Source: a virus. From it: a DNA stretch of 64,000 bases. A program made the translations under genes and the position numbers. The stretch lies in the IMG/VR virus record IMGVR_UViG_3300028025_003409, positions 45,058-109,057 of that record, one strand, 5' to 3'. Below are positions 52,795-60,836 of this stretch, piece by piece; position 1 is the stretch's first letter; each line of letters begins with the position of its first letter. The notes under the pieces were generated by a model, which made no database searches, had not been told where the DNA came from, and saw only the letters and a program-made list of their open reading frames with translations.

Positions 52795-52827
52795 AAAAAG
52801 GGGACTAGCACTCAGCCAATCCCCTTA
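52795..52827 (-). terminator. Intrinsic terminator after the surface-protein gene
   Basis: On the - strand, GGGGATT and AGTCCCC form a seven-pair stem, followed by TTTTTT. Confidence 0.8.
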
Positions 52828-52840
52828 GTTGTTGGATTAA

Positions 52841-53980
52841 TTACTTAAGTAAAGTAACCTTAGCCTTTGGATTCTTTGCATTCCACTTCTTGGCAAGTGC
52901 ATTGAATGATGTCTTAATTGCCTTAAGTGCAGCAGCATTATCTGCAGTCAACTTAGCAATTGTTGCATCCTTATCAAGGATAACCTTGTCAGAAGCAGCC
53001 TTTGCATCAGCAAGTGCCTTGTCTGAAGCAATCTTTGCATCAGCAAGTGCCTTAGCAGAAGCAGCCTTCTCAGCAGCAATTAGAGCAGCATGCTCTGCTG
53101 TTGCCTTAACAAGTGCAGCATCTGCAGCAGCCTTTGCAGCAAGTGCTGCATCCTTTGCTGCAACCTGTGCAGAAAGTTCTGATGCTAGATCACGAACTGT
53201 AATCTCTGCGAATGGTGCAAGTGTTGGAGCAGTCAAACCTGTTACAGCAGCAGCCACAGCATCTGAAGATGTTGTTGGAGCAAATGTAATAAGTGAGCGT
53301 GTGCCAGTTGTTGGAAGTGTTGCCTTAAATGTAGCAACTCCAAAATCTGAAAGTGTAGCACCAGTTGTTGCTGTTGCTGAATCTAGTGTTGCTGTAGCAG
53401 CAAACACTGTTGCAGTAATTGACTTACCAGATACCTTGTTTCCAAATGCATCTGTTGCAGTTACTGTGATGTCCTGCTTTGTTCCTGCAGCACCTGTTGC
53501 TGGTGCTGAAAGTGTAAGGTTATTAATCTTACCAGCAGTACCCTGTACATAGTATGTAAAAGTAGTTCCCTGATTGGTAACTGTTACTGTTCCAATTGCT
53601 GTGGTCTTTGTATATACCCAGAATGTTGCAGTTGTTCCTGTACCAGTTGCAATTGTCAAGGTTGAAGAACCTGAAGATGCTCCTACTGGTGCAGCAGATG
53701 TGTGTAGTGCAGACACGATTGTTGCGTTTGTTGCTACTACAGAAACTACTGTTCCTGTGTCAACAGTTGCGACGAACTTTAGTGCGTCAGCAGCGTCAAC
53801 TGAGTTGTCTGCAGGGACTGGTAATGATGCAGGTGTTGAGATTGATGAAGCGGTTGTATTGGCCGTTCCAGCAAGTTCTACAGCGACTGACATTACAGCA
53901 GCACTTGCAGGTGATGCTACGATTGTGCCCAAAGTCATGGCTGCAACCATGGCTAGTGCGATTTTCTTAAATGAGTTCAT
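52841..53980 (-). CDS. Secreted Ala/Thr-rich surface (S-layer-like) protein
   Basis: 379 residues. Signal peptide MNSFKKIALAMVAAMTLGTI with cleavage at ASPASA. A long Thr/Ala/Val-rich beta region holds an Ig/invasin-type module (ITVTATDAFGNKVSGKSITA). The C-terminal 120 residues are a coiled coil (AAKDAALAAKAAADAALVKA) and a basic end. Composition differs from the neighbours and looks like an actinobacterial surface protein. Why it lies between the terminase and the PEPT gene is unclear. It may be a virion decoration, or an exported coat. Confidence 0.6.
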   Translation of the reverse strand: MNSFKKIALAMVAAMTLGTIVASPASAAVMSVAVELAGTANTTASSISTPASLPVPADNSVDAADALKFVATVDTGTVVSVVATNATIVSALHTSAAPVGASSGSSTLTIATGTGTTATFWVYTKTTAIGTVTVTNQGTTFTYYVQGTAGKINNLTLSAPATGAAGTKQDITVTATDAFGNKVSGKSITATVFAATATLDSATATTGATLSDFGVATFKATLPTTGTRSLITFAPTTSSDAVAAAVTGLTAPTLAPFAEITVRDLASELSAQVAAKDAALAAKAAADAALVKATAEHAALIAAEKAASAKALADAKIASDKALADAKAASDKVILDKDATIAKLTADNAAALKAIKTSFNALAKKWNAKNPKAKVTLLK

Positions 53981-54000
53981 TTAATTTATTCCTTTTCTTT

Positions 54001-55785
54001 TTATAGTAGATTTAATCTATCCAGATAATCTTTTACATCATCTGGCATAGGTTTATATTGTATCACACCGTCGTTTTTCATGTCAAATTCACTCTTAGAT
54101 CTGTCTCTAAAAGTATGAATCTCTACTTCGGTGTTGTTATTTTTTGGAGTATGAGATATAGCCCCAAAAATAGCACCACACACAGCATCAGCCAAGTCCT
54201 TTGACTTTTTGCGTGGGTGGTCAACTCTGTCATTTTTCATAATCTTCAATTGTGTTAGTTCATCAAATAGGAGTTCGATTGCTGGCATCGCCAGTCTTTC
54301 TTCATATACAAGCATTGCCATATCTTCGTAGTGCTTCTTGGCAACAGAAACAGTATCAGTTCTCATTCCAACTTGCTGAAGTTCATTTTGAATATCAAAC
54401 GATTGCCAACGGTCAAACGAAACCATTCCAATATCAAACCCAAGTCTTCTAAGGTTTTGGATCCACTGTTTTACTTCTGAAAGATTTACTGGACCCTCGA
54501 TCTTTGGTTCCCACCATGCTACTGCATCTACTACTACAATAGGTGCTACCTGTTCGTAGTTGTTAATGACTTGTATGTTTACCCATTTTTCTACATGGGC
54601 AATAGCAACAGCACACTTATCGTGCTTTTGTGCAAGGTCAGCATGTACATAATACTTTTTATTTGGATCTGGTTTGAATGCTTCGTCAAACCTTCTAAAA
54701 TTGTCTATTGGATTACGAAGAGTCATGCATGCTCTTACCTTTTCTGCTTGCTTAAAGAATGCATCTGAAGCAAAAGTTGGTACGCATGTAAAGCGCATCA
54801 TGGCATCTCCAAGGTCTGTCATAAATGCAATCTTAAAATCATCAATACTTCTTGTTGGGTTTACTTCCCAGGTTGGTCTCTTTAGTGCAAACACTCCTGG
54901 ATATTTGTATGAAATGATCTGATCTTCGTCCCAGGAAATTTGAAACTTATTACTTGGGTCTGTATCTGGAAGTAACGGATTGATTATAAATTCATGAGTT
55001 CTTTCTATTAATTCTTTTTCAGCAATAACTGCATCATATCTTTCTGAAATAAAGTCACCTGGATATCTAGGGAATGAAAGCAAAACAACTTTTCCAAGGT
55101 CAGGGAAACGAGAGTCTACTGATCCACGGAAAGCCTTGTAGATATTATCAGCAGTCTTTCCCTGCTCATTACCTGTTCCAACTTCAGATGCAAAACCAGA
55201 AATCTCATCAAGCACTGCAAGTAACAAGTTCAAACCCTCATGTGACTCACGCTCTGAGTGACCAGAGTAAACAGTAATTGATTTATCAAACTCAACAGAG
55301 TCAGCCTTTGCGTTATACTTTCCAGCAAACCATGGTGACTTTTCGATCTTTGTTTTAAAACCTTTAAAGAAAACATTCTTTGCTTGCTGTGCGTTAATAG
55401 CCACATTGATAAGGTCGATAGCATCTCCAGATGGCTTACCAAAATACTTTGCTGGGTCTTTTAGGCATAGAAGTTTATATACGATGTATGAGCATGCTAC
55501 GGTTGATGTGAAGTCTTTTCCAGATCCCTTGCCAAGTTGTAGAATGATTTCGTTCTTTGTGTACTTTTCATAGTACCTTGAGCCTTTTTCTTCACCCATA
55601 ATATCTATAAGATCCTCTTTACGATATATCTGGCTCATTGCCTCAACAATGTCATACTGAATATCTGACAAAGGTGGCTGACCCAAATAGGACGCTGACT
55701 CAACAAATGTTTTTGCGTCTACAGGAGTTTCTTCAAAGTTATTGTTTTTAAGTACTTCTAAGAACTCATTAAACTTCGTGGACAA
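54001..55785 (-). CDS. terL: Terminase large subunit
   Basis: A 594-residue protein, the motor that packages DNA. Walker A-type ILQLGKGSGKDFTSTVA, Walker B LLLAVLDEISGFASE, coupling motif near VVLLSFPRYPGD, and the nuclease domain with YVHADLAQKHDKCAVA (Asp) and DHPRKKSKDLADAVCGA (Asp). Full length. It overlaps the small-subunit gene by 17 bases. Confidence 0.95.
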   Translation of the reverse strand: MSTKFNEFLEVLKNNNFEETPVDAKTFVESASYLGQPPLSDIQYDIVEAMSQIYRKEDLIDIMGEEKGSRYYEKYTKNEIILQLGKGSGKDFTSTVACSYIVYKLLCLKDPAKYFGKPSGDAIDLINVAINAQQAKNVFFKGFKTKIEKSPWFAGKYNAKADSVEFDKSITVYSGHSERESHEGLNLLLAVLDEISGFASEVGTGNEQGKTADNIYKAFRGSVDSRFPDLGKVVLLSFPRYPGDFISERYDAVIAEKELIERTHEFIINPLLPDTDPSNKFQISWDEDQIISYKYPGVFALKRPTWEVNPTRSIDDFKIAFMTDLGDAMMRFTCVPTFASDAFFKQAEKVRACMTLRNPIDNFRRFDEAFKPDPNKKYYVHADLAQKHDKCAVAIAHVEKWVNIQVINNYEQVAPIVVVDAVAWWEPKIEGPVNLSEVKQWIQNLRRLGFDIGMVSFDRWQSFDIQNELQQVGMRTDTVSVAKKHYEDMAMLVYEERLAMPAIELLFDELTQLKIMKNDRVDHPRKKSKDLADAVCGAIFGAISHTPKNNNTEVEIHTFRDRSKSEFDMKNDGVIQYKPMPDDVKDYLDRLNLL

Positions 55786-56302
55786 TTGTTATGACCTCAT
55801 CATCCCTGGAGATTTTAGAAAGCCTACGCATAATCTCGTCACGGATCTCTGGGTGCTCTGTTGCTATATCTTTAAGAATATTAATCAGCACTTCTTGTCT
55901 GTGCTCAATCTCTATCATTTCTTCTGCAAGTTCTTTGTTTTCAAGCAAGCCAGCCTTTTGAAGCATGTCGATTCTTTTAGATTCAATATCCATAACAAGT
56001 TTAATTGCAGCAGTCTTTGCACTAAGATTATTTGTCATTGAAGCCTCATCAATAACTTCGTATGTTCGTGATACCAACTTGCTATAGTGTGTGTCTGCTG
56101 CTGCTAGTGCTTCTTTGGCACGAGCACGAATTGCATCGTTAGCAGAGGCCATAACCTTCCACTCATTAATAAGAGTCACAACTCTTTGTCTTGGAATATC
56201 AAGTTGTTTTGAAATTACTGTTGGGTCATTGCCCTTTAGGTATTCTTCTACTACCTGATTAACCTGATCAAGGTGCTTAACTAAATCTTCTTCAGTTGAC
56301 AT
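55769..56302 (-). CDS. Probable terminase small subunit
   Basis: A 177-residue protein. An N-terminal helix-turn-helix (LKGNDPTVISKQLDIPRQRV) followed by a long coiled coil (MDIESKRIDMLQKAGLLENK) is the usual DNA-recognition/oligomerisation plan. It lies directly upstream of terL. Based on position and shape, not on a family match. Confidence 0.65.
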   Translation of the reverse strand: MSTEEDLVKHLDQVNQVVEEYLKGNDPTVISKQLDIPRQRVVTLINEWKVMASANDAIRARAKEALAAADTHYSKLVSRTYEVIDEASMTNNLSAKTAAIKLVMDIESKRIDMLQKAGLLENKELAEEMIEIEHRQEVLINILKDIATEHPEIRDEIMRRLSKISRDDEVITIVHEV

Positions 56303-56534
56303 ACTTGCCCTCTAGTCTATTAATTTCATCCTTGATATAAAAAATTGCCTTCTCTAAATCTTGAATTGTTTTTGCTTCATCCTTTAATCCTGCTCTCCAA
56401 AGATATTTGAACGCATTCCCAATATTAAAGTTGCGGTGTCTAGTAATTTCAATACACTCAATGCCAGATGGATCAGATGTGTAATGTCTTGGATTATTTA
56501 CTTGGTCAACAGTTATGTTTAGGTTATCACTCAT
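56292..56534 (-). CDS. DUF3310 protein
   Basis: 80 residues from the ATG at 56534 (GGGAGGAAG before it). VNNPRHYTSDPSGIECIEIT and FNIGNAFKYLWRAGLKDE match DUF3310 closely. The family is widespread in phages and thought to be nucleotide-metabolism related. It overlaps the small terminase gene by 11 bases. Confidence 0.85.
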   Translation of the reverse strand: MSDNLNITVDQVNNPRHYTSDPSGIECIEITRHRNFNIGNAFKYLWRAGLKDEAKTIQDLEKAIFYIKDEINRLEGKYVN

Positions 56535-56649
56535 CATCTTCCTCCCAATCAAAAGTTTCTGGCATTCCTTTTAGTGTGAAGGTTGCATACGCAAGTCCCA
56601 CTGCTGATACTAACGACAAGACAAACAGAACATACTTAATTTTTTTCAT
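56527..56649 (-). CDS. Single-span membrane micro-protein (40 aa)
   Basis: MKKIKYVLFVLSLVSAVGLA is a signal or anchor helix, followed by the acidic tail FDWEEDDE. ATGA overlap with the upstream HTH gene. The same short type occurs in other actinophages. Confidence 0.55.
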   Translation of the reverse strand: MKKIKYVLFVLSLVSAVGLAYATFTLKGMPETFDWEEDDE

Positions 56650-56801
56650 CGCTTTGATTTCCTTAATCCAAATTTAGCAAGGTATACGTAGATAGTTTCA
56701 ACACTGGCTCCGCACTCCTTTGCAATCTCTTCTGGGGTCTTCTTGTCCATAAGATACCTCTTACGCATAAAGACTTCTGATGTATATAGTTTAGCAGCCA
56801 T
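56646..56801 (-). CDS. Small helix-turn-helix DNA-binding protein (51 aa)
   Basis: KTPEEIAKECGASVETIYVY is a sigma-region-4/resolvase-type helix-turn-helix, with a basic end (RKSKR). It may regulate the packaging genes downstream or take part in DNA recognition. Confidence 0.6.
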   Translation of the reverse strand: MAAKLYTSEVFMRKRYLMDKKTPEEIAKECGASVETIYVYLAKFGLRKSKR

Positions 56802-56805
56802 GGAG

Positions 56806-57381
56806 TTATTTGTCAAGCCCAATGGCTTTATCCCAATTTTTTATAGACCAATGACCAATGCCACAAGCATCTGCCACATCATTATCTGTTATATTTCTGT
56901 CATACTGTATATTGATAAAGTTAATTGTTCTTTGCTTTCTTAGATCTCTTTCATAGGACTTAAGCCATGAGTCTGACTTCCCTGGATTTTGTGATTTAAT
57001 ATATAGTTTCTCATCTTTGGATATCTTTTTGTTTCCAATAAAATTTTGCCAAGTGATTGGGGCTACTCTACCTATAACCTTAGTTCCAGACTGTCCTGCT
57101 GCTCCAAGAATAGCCCCTTGAACCAGTGCAAGATCTGCAGCAGTCTTAGGACTATTCATAAATACTGTATGCTCAATAACGATAGCCTCAAAACCTTCGT
57201 ACATATCAAGAAACGCCTTTACTTTTTTACCAGCGTCCATAACCTTTTCATAGGTATTGCTTCCTTCAAAATTGATCTTTCCAACAGTGCCCAACGCTTT
57301 TTGTTGGGTATCAAACAAAGCAAAAGCAAGACTGTTTGTGCTTGCATCAATAGCACATATAGTCTTTGGCATCATCTCCAT
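56806..57381 (-). CDS. RuvC-like Holliday-junction resolvase
   Basis: About 191 residues. TICAIDASTNSLAFALFD (first Asp), EAIVIEHTVFMNSPKTAADL (Glu), and NDVADACGIGHWS (last Asp pair) fit the RuvC nuclease fold. Start choice: ATG 57381, though GTG 57399 or ATG 57372 are possible. Phage RuvC enzymes trim replication and recombination branches before packaging. Confidence 0.8.
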   Translation of the reverse strand: MEMMPKTICAIDASTNSLAFALFDTQQKALGTVGKINFEGSNTYEKVMDAGKKVKAFLDMYEGFEAIVIEHTVFMNSPKTAADLALVQGAILGAAGQSGTKVIGRVAPITWQNFIGNKKISKDEKLYIKSQNPGKSDSWLKSYERDLRKQRTINFINIQYDRNITDNDVADACGIGHWSIKNWDKAIGLDK

Positions 57382-57388
57382 ACCCCAT

Positions 57389-57673
57389 TTATTCTTCACT
57401 GTTGCCCATACCCTTAATCTTTTTTAATGTTTTTAAAACAATTACAGGATTAACAAAACACTCTACGCATAGCGGTTCATCATTATATATTGATAAACTT
57501 TTTTGACAACCCTTGCATTTTCTTTCTTTACCAATTCTTTTTTGACGACGAAGCACCAGATATCGCTCTGCAATTTTTTCTTTAGTTGCTTGCTCTCTGC
57601 ATTGAACAGAGCAATATATCTGGTAACTAACCTCTGTATTGAATTCTGAATCACACCATTTACAATGCTTCAT
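57389..57673 (-). CDS. Zinc-finger protein (94 aa)
   Basis: CKWCDSEFNTEVSYQIYCSV has C-x2-C...C pairs, then ATKEKIAERYLVLRRQKRIG, basic, and a second pair CKGCQKSLSIYNDEPLCVEC. Similar two-zinc proteins accompany replication genes in actinophages. It overlaps the Cas4-like gene by 14 bases. Confidence 0.6.
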   Translation of the reverse strand: MKHCKWCDSEFNTEVSYQIYCSVQCREQATKEKIAERYLVLRRQKRIGKERKCKGCQKSLSIYNDEPLCVECFVNPVIVLKTLKKIKGMGNSEE

Positions 57674-58454
57674 CTTTCAATGGCTCCATAGATTTTAATT
57701 TAAATTCCCCCTTGCCAGCATCTGCACAGGCCTTTTTGATTGGGCATGACTTGCAAATCTTTGAATTGGATCTGTAGTTCTTTTCAGGAAGTGTTCTATC
57801 AACCCAAGCCTTTCTAACTGATCTCATCCAATCAAATGTCTGGTCTACCCATTTACGATAATAATCATTTACCTCAACAGGAAGAATTAGCAGTTCGTGA
57901 TTGTTTTTATTTTCATAAATCAAAACTGCCTTAGGCTTCTTTAAAATTTTCATATATATGAGCAATTGAATTAGATGACCACTCTTTGGCTTCATATGTG
58001 CCTTTCGGTACTCAAAGCCTTCGTTCATCATTGTCTTAATTTCACCAAGGAGTTCTTCTCCTTGCCAGTTAACAATAACATCCCCATAACCAAAAATTGG
58101 TGGATCTGTATATGTAATCTTAAATTCTGAATCAACTAAGAAGTCTGGGACATTGCCCATAGCCTCTTGGATTCTTTCGTGAGACTTTGTTCCTGCAGTC
58201 ATATTTGCTGCACTGTATGGTGTTGCGTCATCTTCAAACATCTGTCCATCAAAAGCAAGGTACCAGTATCTTGGACACTCGCCATGCCCGTAGGCAATTG
58301 TAGATGGAGCAAAAGTTTTCTTTTGAGTTTGTTTATCAATACGATTAACTGTATAGCCAGACTGAATTTTTTCAGTCAAGCCAGCAGTATCAATTGGATG
58401 GGCTGGTGGAACTTCTTGCTTTACCATAATTTGTTGCAGTAAACTTTTTGTCAT
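57660..58454 (-). CDS. Cas4/RecB-like PD-(D/E)XK exonuclease
   Basis: A 264-residue protein. CPRYWYLAF, GTKSHERIQEAMGN, FGYGDVIVNWQGEELLGEIK (Asp and Glu-x-Lys) and KICKSCPIKKACADAGKGEF (Cys cluster, possibly 4Fe-4S). Consistent with a Cas4-type exonuclease used in phage recombination. No CRISPR array is present, so this is not a defence locus. Confidence 0.8.
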   Translation of the reverse strand: MTKSLLQQIMVKQEVPPAHPIDTAGLTEKIQSGYTVNRIDKQTQKKTFAPSTIAYGHGECPRYWYLAFDGQMFEDDATPYSAANMTAGTKSHERIQEAMGNVPDFLVDSEFKITYTDPPIFGYGDVIVNWQGEELLGEIKTMMNEGFEYRKAHMKPKSGHLIQLLIYMKILKKPKAVLIYENKNNHELLILPVEVNDYYRKWVDQTFDWMRSVRKAWVDRTLPEKNYRSNSKICKSCPIKKACADAGKGEFKLKSMEPLKDEAL

Positions 58455-58489
58455 GTTTTTCTCGTTTCTATTAGTATAAGTATAGCAGA

Positions 58490-58795
58490 TTAGCGAGTTA
58501 TATACTTGAGTGCAGAAACAAGATTGTTAATAGACTCTGCTGCAGTATAGTAAAGGTTTTTCTTTCCACGATCCGACTTGTCAACATTAGCCATCCATGT
58601 GGCTCTAAAGGCCATCTTTGCTGCTATTGCTTGTAGTCTTACAATCTCAATAGTTGCAACCTGTGTTGGAATATCTGGCTTAATAATAATCTTAGCAATA
58701 AAGGTTAGTGCCTGAGTGAGTTCTTCATCTTGCATGTAGTCTGCTATTTCTGCAAGACCATTAACCATATCGATAGTAGTATTTTCAGTTTGCAC
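58490..58795 (-). CDS. Helical hypothetical protein (about 101 aa)
   Basis: NGLAEIADYMQDEELTQALT and AAKMAFRATWMANVDKSDRG. Start chosen at GTG 58795 because GAGGAG lies eight bases before it (GTG 58813 is also open). Probably acts with the recombination genes. Not recognised. Confidence 0.5.
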   Translation of the reverse strand: MQTENTTIDMVNGLAEIADYMQDEELTQALTFIAKIIIKPDIPTQVATIEIVRLQAIAAKMAFRATWMANVDKSDRGKKNLYYTAAESINNLVSALKYITR

Positions 58796-59378
58796 TAGAA
58801 GACTCCTCTTCACGACTTATTAAAACTTTTTGTTCCCATTCCTTTTCAAGAATTTTCATTTTTTCTTTATGGTCTTCAGAGATAAACTTGTTTGGACCAT
58901 CCTTGCGCTCACAGTGACAGAATATAAGATCTACCACATCATCTTCTGATAACTCAGCGTCAGTTCTCCAATGTATCTGATCTGTTCCAGAAAATATTAG
59001 CCCATCATTATCTTTTAGCAAAAATTCTTTGCCCTCAACAACTAATGGCCAATCAATTGTGGACTTAACCTGAACATCTAAAGTTAGTTTATGAACATCA
59101 AAAGCATCATCAAAATGAGGATAAAGTTTTGGTTTATACCCAAACTTACTAGAGTATCGAGCAAACTGATAGTCAGTAAGAACCCATTCGTCTCCATAGT
59201 ATTTTTGAACAATTTCTTCAAAGTGTTTTCTTAAGTCTTCTCCCAGACCAACTAGGTATGCCCTATGGCCAAGTCTTGTCTGAACTCTAGTGTTTTCTTC
59301 TGGAGTAGAATCAATAACACTATATATGTGATCTATCTGTTCTTGTGTCAATATATTCTTGATAATCATGTTTTCCAT
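58785..59378 (-). CDS. 2OG-Fe(II) oxygenase in the replication block
   Basis: 197 residues from the ATG at 59378. HFD in KLYPHFDDAFDVHKL, and QIHWRTDAEL for the distal His and Arg. The core strands are KSTIDWPLVVEGKEF and LLKDNDGLIFSG. Unlike the P4H-like set, it is placed between nuclease genes, which may hint at a nucleic-acid or replication-protein substrate. Confidence 0.65.
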   Translation of the reverse strand: MENMIIKNILTQEQIDHIYSVIDSTPEENTRVQTRLGHRAYLVGLGEDLRKHFEEIVQKYYGDEWVLTDYQFARYSSKFGYKPKLYPHFDDAFDVHKLTLDVQVKSTIDWPLVVEGKEFLLKDNDGLIFSGTDQIHWRTDAELSEDDVVDLIFCHCERKDGPNKFISEDHKEKMKILEKEWEQKVLISREEESSSAN

Positions 59379-59385
59379 ATTACTA

Positions 59386-59673
59386 TTATACACCCTCCAC
59401 TAGTTGTTCAAGTATGCTCATTTCAATTATTGCAAGTCTTACTTTTGTGTTGCCCTCGCCAATTACGACCACTATTGCTGGATCTTTACTATTCTTCATA
59501 GCATCTGTAGTAGCCTTCGCCCAAACCTCTTTATTTAAAGTAAAAGATTTTCCAACTTCTTTGAAGTCTACAACAAAGTTATTCCAAGAAGCATCACCCT
59601 TTTGAGTATTACGACCAGAGTTTTTGTGCTGCTTGGCACCTATTCTTTTAGACTCACTCTTCTCCGTCATCAA
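59386..59673 (-). CDS. Hjc/PD-(D/E)XK-like small nuclease
   Basis: A 95-residue protein. GDASWNNFVVDFKEVGKSFT has Asp and Asp-Phe-Lys spaced as in small PD-(D/E)XK resolvases, followed by NKEVWAKATTDAMKN and IVVVIGEG. Similar small proteins sit with recA genes in many phages. Motif-based call. Confidence 0.55.
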   Translation of the reverse strand: MMTEKSESKRIGAKQHKNSGRNTQKGDASWNNFVVDFKEVGKSFTLNKEVWAKATTDAMKNSKDPAIVVVIGEGNTKVRLAIIEMSILEQLVEGV

Positions 59674-59833
59674 AATCCTTCTTTTTTCTTCTTCCTAAAT
59701 ACACTGTTGTCAAGTGCTTTTCTTTGCACATCCAAGTCAATGTCTTTGTTGCAGCATAACACCTTAGTGTTGGAACAATTGCCTTACAGGTATGACATGT
59801 CCATTGACCTTGATAGACTGTATACTTATCCAT
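59654..59833 (-). CDS. Small zinc-finger protein (59 aa)
   Basis: MDKYTVYQGQWTCHTCKAIV with a second Cys pair at TLRCY and WMCKEKH, and a basic tail (GRRKKKDF). It overlaps recA upstream and the Hjc-like gene downstream. It probably binds DNA. Confidence 0.55.
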   Translation of the reverse strand: MDKYTVYQGQWTCHTCKAIVPTLRCYAATKTLTWMCKEKHLTTVYLGRRKKKDFDDGEE

Positions 59834-60836
59834 TTAGTTTATTCTTGATAGATTCTTGCAAGTCAAGGTCCTCTCTTACACGGTTTACAAATGCTTCTTT
59901 ACCCTGGACTTTTGAACCATCAGGCAATATGTACCATGCACCTGTTCGTTCTACAATGCCATTCAACTCTGCGGTAGTAACCAGATCACCAATGGTATCA
60001 AGACCAATATCGTCACCTCTAAAATAAAAATCATACTCACCAGACTGGAACCCTGGAGAGGTTTTGGAGAACTGGAGTTCCCACTTAATAGTTCTACCAA
60101 TTTTTTCTTCAATTAATTTATCTCCTACCTTGATCTTGCCCTTAATCGCTTGATTGTCTGACTCTGAAGAAAAGAGTTTAACAATACATGAGGAATAAAA
60201 CTTAGTAGCCTGACCACCAGAAGGCTGCTGGCTAGTATACATAGCATTGATATTGTTACGAGACTGAGAAATAAGAACAAGCAGAGTTGGCTTAACTTTA
60301 TTGTTTGCATAGTTAAGCATTTTCCATGCGTTACTAAAGTCACGGGATTCGGCTCCAATCTGTTTAGTGTTTTCTAATGCTTTCATTTCATCTGTATCTT
60401 TTTCAAAATAGATTGCTGGAAGCATTGATGTAATAGAGTCTACCACAATCAGGTCAACGCCAGCGTTCATTAATCCAACGCCCACATCTACCATGTCACT
60501 AATAGTTCTTGCTTGTGAGTAGATTAGTTTTTCTGGATCTACCCCCAAAGTTCTAGCCCACTCTTCAGAGTATGACATTTCTGAATCAATCCATGCACAC
60601 AACTTTCCTTCGGCTTGTGCTAGAGCAATCATTTGAAGGCACATAGAGGACTTTGCAGACGACTTTGACCCCCAGATAAGAACTTGCCTACCATATGGAA
60701 GGCCTCCTCCTAGAGCACGGTTTAAACCAAAACTAGGGGTTGGTTGATATTCATAATTAATACCTACCCCACTTCCTAACCTTTTTCTTAACTTAGGATC
60801 AAGTTGTGCTAATGCTTCTTCTAAACTAACTGACAT
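59826..60836 (-). CDS. recA: RecA-like recombinase
   Basis: 336 residues from the ATG at 60836. The core is clear: GLPYGRQVLIWGSKSSAKSS (Walker A), CAWIDSEMSYSEEWA, LIVVDSITSMLP (Walker B), LLVLISQSRNNI, and PSGGQATKFYSSCIVKLFSS. The Walker A reads GSKSSAKSS, with Ala at the normally Gly position before the Lys. It catalyses strand exchange in phage recombination-dependent replication. It overlaps dnaE by 11 bases. Confidence 0.92.
   Translation of the reverse strand: MSVSLEEALAQLDPKLRKRLGSGVGINYEYQPTPSFGLNRALGGGLPYGRQVLIWGSKSSAKSSMCLQMIALAQAEGKLCAWIDSEMSYSEEWARTLGVDPEKLIYSQARTISDMVDVGVGLMNAGVDLIVVDSITSMLPAIYFEKDTDEMKALENTKQIGAESRDFSNAWKMLNYANNKVKPTLLVLISQSRNNINAMYTSQQPSGGQATKFYSSCIVKLFSSESDNQAIKGKIKVGDKLIEEKIGRTIKWELQFSKTSPGFQSGEYDFYFRGDDIGLDTIGDLVTTAELNGIVERTGAWYILPDGSKVQGKEAFVNRVREDLDLQESIKNKLNG

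Noticed and set aside
52890-53984. Long + strand open frames opposite the Ala-rich surface gene
   Set aside because: They mirror the GC-biased, Ala-rich codons of the surface gene. They have no ribosome site and no recognisable composition.
57660-58454. CRISPR adaptation locus (Cas4)
   Set aside because: No repeat-spacer array, Cas1 or Cas2 is present in the window. The gene lies with phage recombination nucleases.
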